Below, piece after piece: positions 12,861 to 14,324 of a stretch of 14,324 bases of DNA; the stretch's first letter is position 1; the number at the start of each line of letters is the position of its first letter. The stretch spans positions 1 to 14,324 of the forward strand of contig CALPLN020000033.1 in NCBI GenBank assembly GCA_943324415.2, given 5' to 3'. The notes below the pieces were generated by a model. The model saw nothing but the letters and a program-made list of their open reading frames with translations, was not told the DNA's origin and ran no database searches. A program made the position numbers and the translations under genes. This stretch comes from Sediminibacterium ginsengisoli. Its GTDB lineage: Bacteria > Bacteroidota > Bacteroidia > Chitinophagales > Chitinophagaceae.

Positions 12861-14324
12861 AACTACCAAGACTGTTAGCAGCTGCTAAAGAATTCAACAT
12901 CGGTCAAGACACCTTGATTGAATTTCTTAGCACAAAAGGTTTTCCTAAGGATGACCTTAAGCCAACGGCCAAATTAACTGAAAGTCAGTATTATGCTTTG
13001 CAGGCAGAATTCCAAAGCGATAAGGTTGCCAAGAACAAGGCAGACCACGTGGAATTACCAAAGAATGCAATAGCAGACAAAGGCAAAAAAGCGGAGGAAG
13101 AAATTGCTCCAGCTAAAAAAGCAGTTGTTGCTGAAACACCAGTTGTGGAAACACCAAAAGCAGCAGCGCCAATCGTTGAAGCTGCTCCAATCGTGGCACC
13201 TGCCCCTGTTGAAGAAGCGCCAAAAGCACCTGCTCAAGTTAAAGTAGAAGCGCCTGAGATGGAAGCGCCAAAAGTGATCAATAAGATTGATCTTTCTTTA
13301 ATCGACTCTTCTACAAGACCAAAAAAGACAGTTAAAAAAGTAGAGGAAGCTGCGCCTAAGGCAACTGCTGCAAAAGCACCAGAAGCACCAAAAGCGCCTG
13401 TTAAAAAAGCAGAGCCAACTCCAGCACCAGCCCCTGCACCCAAAGCGGCACCGGTAGATCATTCTATCGCGCCAGAAAACGTGCATGGTGCCATCACCAA
13501 TATCCAAGCGGATAAATTAACAGGTCCAAAAATTTTAGGTAAAATTGAATTACCAATCAATAGCGATACAAGACCAAAACCTTTAACTCAGGAAGAAAAG
13601 CGTGTGCGTAAGCGCATCCCTGTTCCAGGTAGACCTAATCAACCAGGTCAATCAGGACAAGGTGGTCAAACACAGGGTGGTGGCTATCAAGGCAATCGTC
13701 CACAAGGTGGTGGTTACCAAGGCAATCGTCCACAGGGTGGTGGTTATCAGGGCAATCGTCCAAACAATGGTACTCGTCCTGGACAAGGTGGTGCAAGAGG
13801 AAGAAATATGCCACAAACGGCTGAACAAAAAGAAATCGATCAGAAAGCAATTCAAGATAAGATTAAGGAAACACAAGCGAAATTATCAGGCCAAGGGGGT
13901 CGTGGTAAGAGCATGAAGTCCAAGTATCGTCGTCAAAGAAGAGAAGAAGCTGCTGAAAATCAAAATAACGAACAGAGAGAAGACAATAAATTACAGGTAA
14001 CAGAATTTGTAACCGTAAGTGAGTTATCTAGTTTGATGGATGTAAGTTTTGCAGACATCATTAGTAAGTGTATGAACTTAGGTATCATGGTATCAATCAA
14101 CCAGCGTTTAGATGCCGAGGTCATTGAATTGGTAGCAAGTGAATTTGGATTCGAAGTTGAATTCGTTGGATTGGAAGATGTAGAAGAAATGGATGAGGAA
14201 GAAGAAGCAGAAGACCAAGCGAATTTAGTGGAACGCCCTCCAATCGTAACCATCATGGGTCACGTGGATCACGGTAAAACCTCTTTATTGGATTATATCC
14301 GTAACGCAAATGTAGTTGCTGGTG
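12848..14324 (+). CDS. infB: Translation initiation factor IF-2, 5' part (truncated by window end)
   Basis: GTPase that places initiator tRNA on the 30S subunit. About 492 residues are visible and the frame runs off the right edge. The N-terminus (MSELKLPRLLAAAKEFNIGQ) is an IF2-N-like helical domain. A long linker (about 75-275) is rich in Ala, Pro, Lys and Glu. Next comes a Gly/Gln/Arg-rich part with GGGYQGNRPQ repeats (277-305), then a basic stretch (KSKYRRQRREEA). A second IF2-N domain begins at about 384 (VTEFVTVSELSSLMDVSFADI). The G domain starts with RPPIVTIMGHVDHGKT, whose P-loop GHVDHGKT is at 471-478. ATG 12848 is the natural start. It lies 81 bases after nusA in the conserved operon, with a putative extra promoter between. 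Confidence 0.97.
   Translation, partial: MSELKLPRLLAAAKEFNIGQDTLIEFLSTKGFPKDDLKPTAKLTESQYYALQAEFQSDKVAKNKADHVELPKNAIADKGKKAEEEIAPAKKAVVAETPVVETPKAAAPIVEAAPIVAPAPVEEAPKAPAQVKVEAPEMEAPKVINKIDLSLIDSSTRPKKTVKKVEEAAPKATAAKAPEAPKAPVKKAEPTPAPAPAPKAAPVDHSIAPENVHGAITNIQADKLTGPKILGKIELPINSDTRPKPLTQEEKRVRKRIPVPGRPNQPGQSGQGGQTQGGGYQGNRPQGGGYQGNRPQGGGYQGNRPNNGTRPGQGGARGRNMPQTAEQKEIDQKAIQDKIKETQAKLSGQGGRGKSMKSKYRRQRREEAAENQNNEQREDNKLQVTEFVTVSELSSLMDVSFADIISKCMNLGIMVSINQRLDAEVIELVASEFGFEVEFVGLEDVEEMDEEEEAEDQANLVERPPIVTIMGHVDHGKTSLLDYIRNANVVAG
13676..13762 (+). repeat. In-frame 30-base tandem repeat in infB (2.9 copies)
   Basis: Three near-identical units begin at 13676, 13706 and 13736, each encoding GGGYQGNRPQ (the last ends before the Gln). 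The differences are synonymous third-base changes (GGC/GGT, TAT/TAC, CAA/CAG), which suggests the peptide is kept while the DNA drifts. The repeats lie in the flexible linker between the two IF2-N domains. Confidence 0.9.

Noticed and set aside
13676..13762. CRISPR-like repeat spacing
   Set aside because: The 30-base units are directly adjacent with no spacers and keep the infB reading frame.
13602..13916. Frame encoding a Val/Lys/His-rich repetitive peptide, and antisense frames, over infB
   Set aside because: These are other-frame readings of the infB tandem repeat and linker; the repetitive look comes from that repeat.

Overview
The window reads as ordinary chromosomal DNA of a low-GC Bacteroidota bacterium, most like Chitinophagaceae/Sphingobacteriia-type relatives. 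This rests on the TonB-dependent receptor with a carboxypeptidase-regulatory-like N-terminus, AT-rich start regions with no Shine-Dalgarno sequence, several exact matches to the Bacteroidota -7 element TAnnTTTG, a DUF4834-type membrane protein beside rimP, and the rimP-nusA-infB order. No phage, IS element, CRISPR array, tRNA or rRNA is visible. No stretch over 300 bases lacks a gene; the largest intergenic gaps are about 140-155 bases.

Layout. (1) 1-300: end of a small unrecognised protein that enters from outside the window. (2) 441-2635: a SulP-family anion transporter followed 50 bases later by a beta-carbonic anhydrase, probably a bicarbonate uptake and interconversion unit, closed by a strong terminator. 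(3) 2774-7074: a TonB-dependent outer-membrane receptor followed 38 bases later by a beta-helix-like lipoprotein. In front of the pair lie four hexamers related to TTAACA at an exact 11-base period, which resembles a Pho box. A terminator usable from both strands ends the pair. (4) 7153-9512: alanine dehydrogenase (minus strand) divergent from an Lrp/AsnC regulator and a PaiB-like flavin-binding protein. (5) 9527-10885: a VOC protein, a YihX-like HAD phosphatase and a DUF4834-like membrane protein. The two minus-strand genes here have a -7 element ending exactly four bases before ATG, which predicts leaderless mRNAs. (6) 11006-14324: rimP, nusA and the 5' part of infB, the conserved transcription/translation operon. 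It has a textbook promoter, a terminator-like leader hairpin, and a second putative promoter, palindrome and overlapping small ORF in front of infB.

The most interesting material is regulatory and contextual: the Pho-box-like array before the receptor/lipoprotein pair, related GGAACG/CGTTCC inverted repeats in the rimP and infB leaders, the small ORF overlapping the infB start, and predicted leaderless genes. I see no clearly unprecedented enzyme system. The receptor/lipoprotein pair is the best candidate for a transport system whose substrate is not established from this window.
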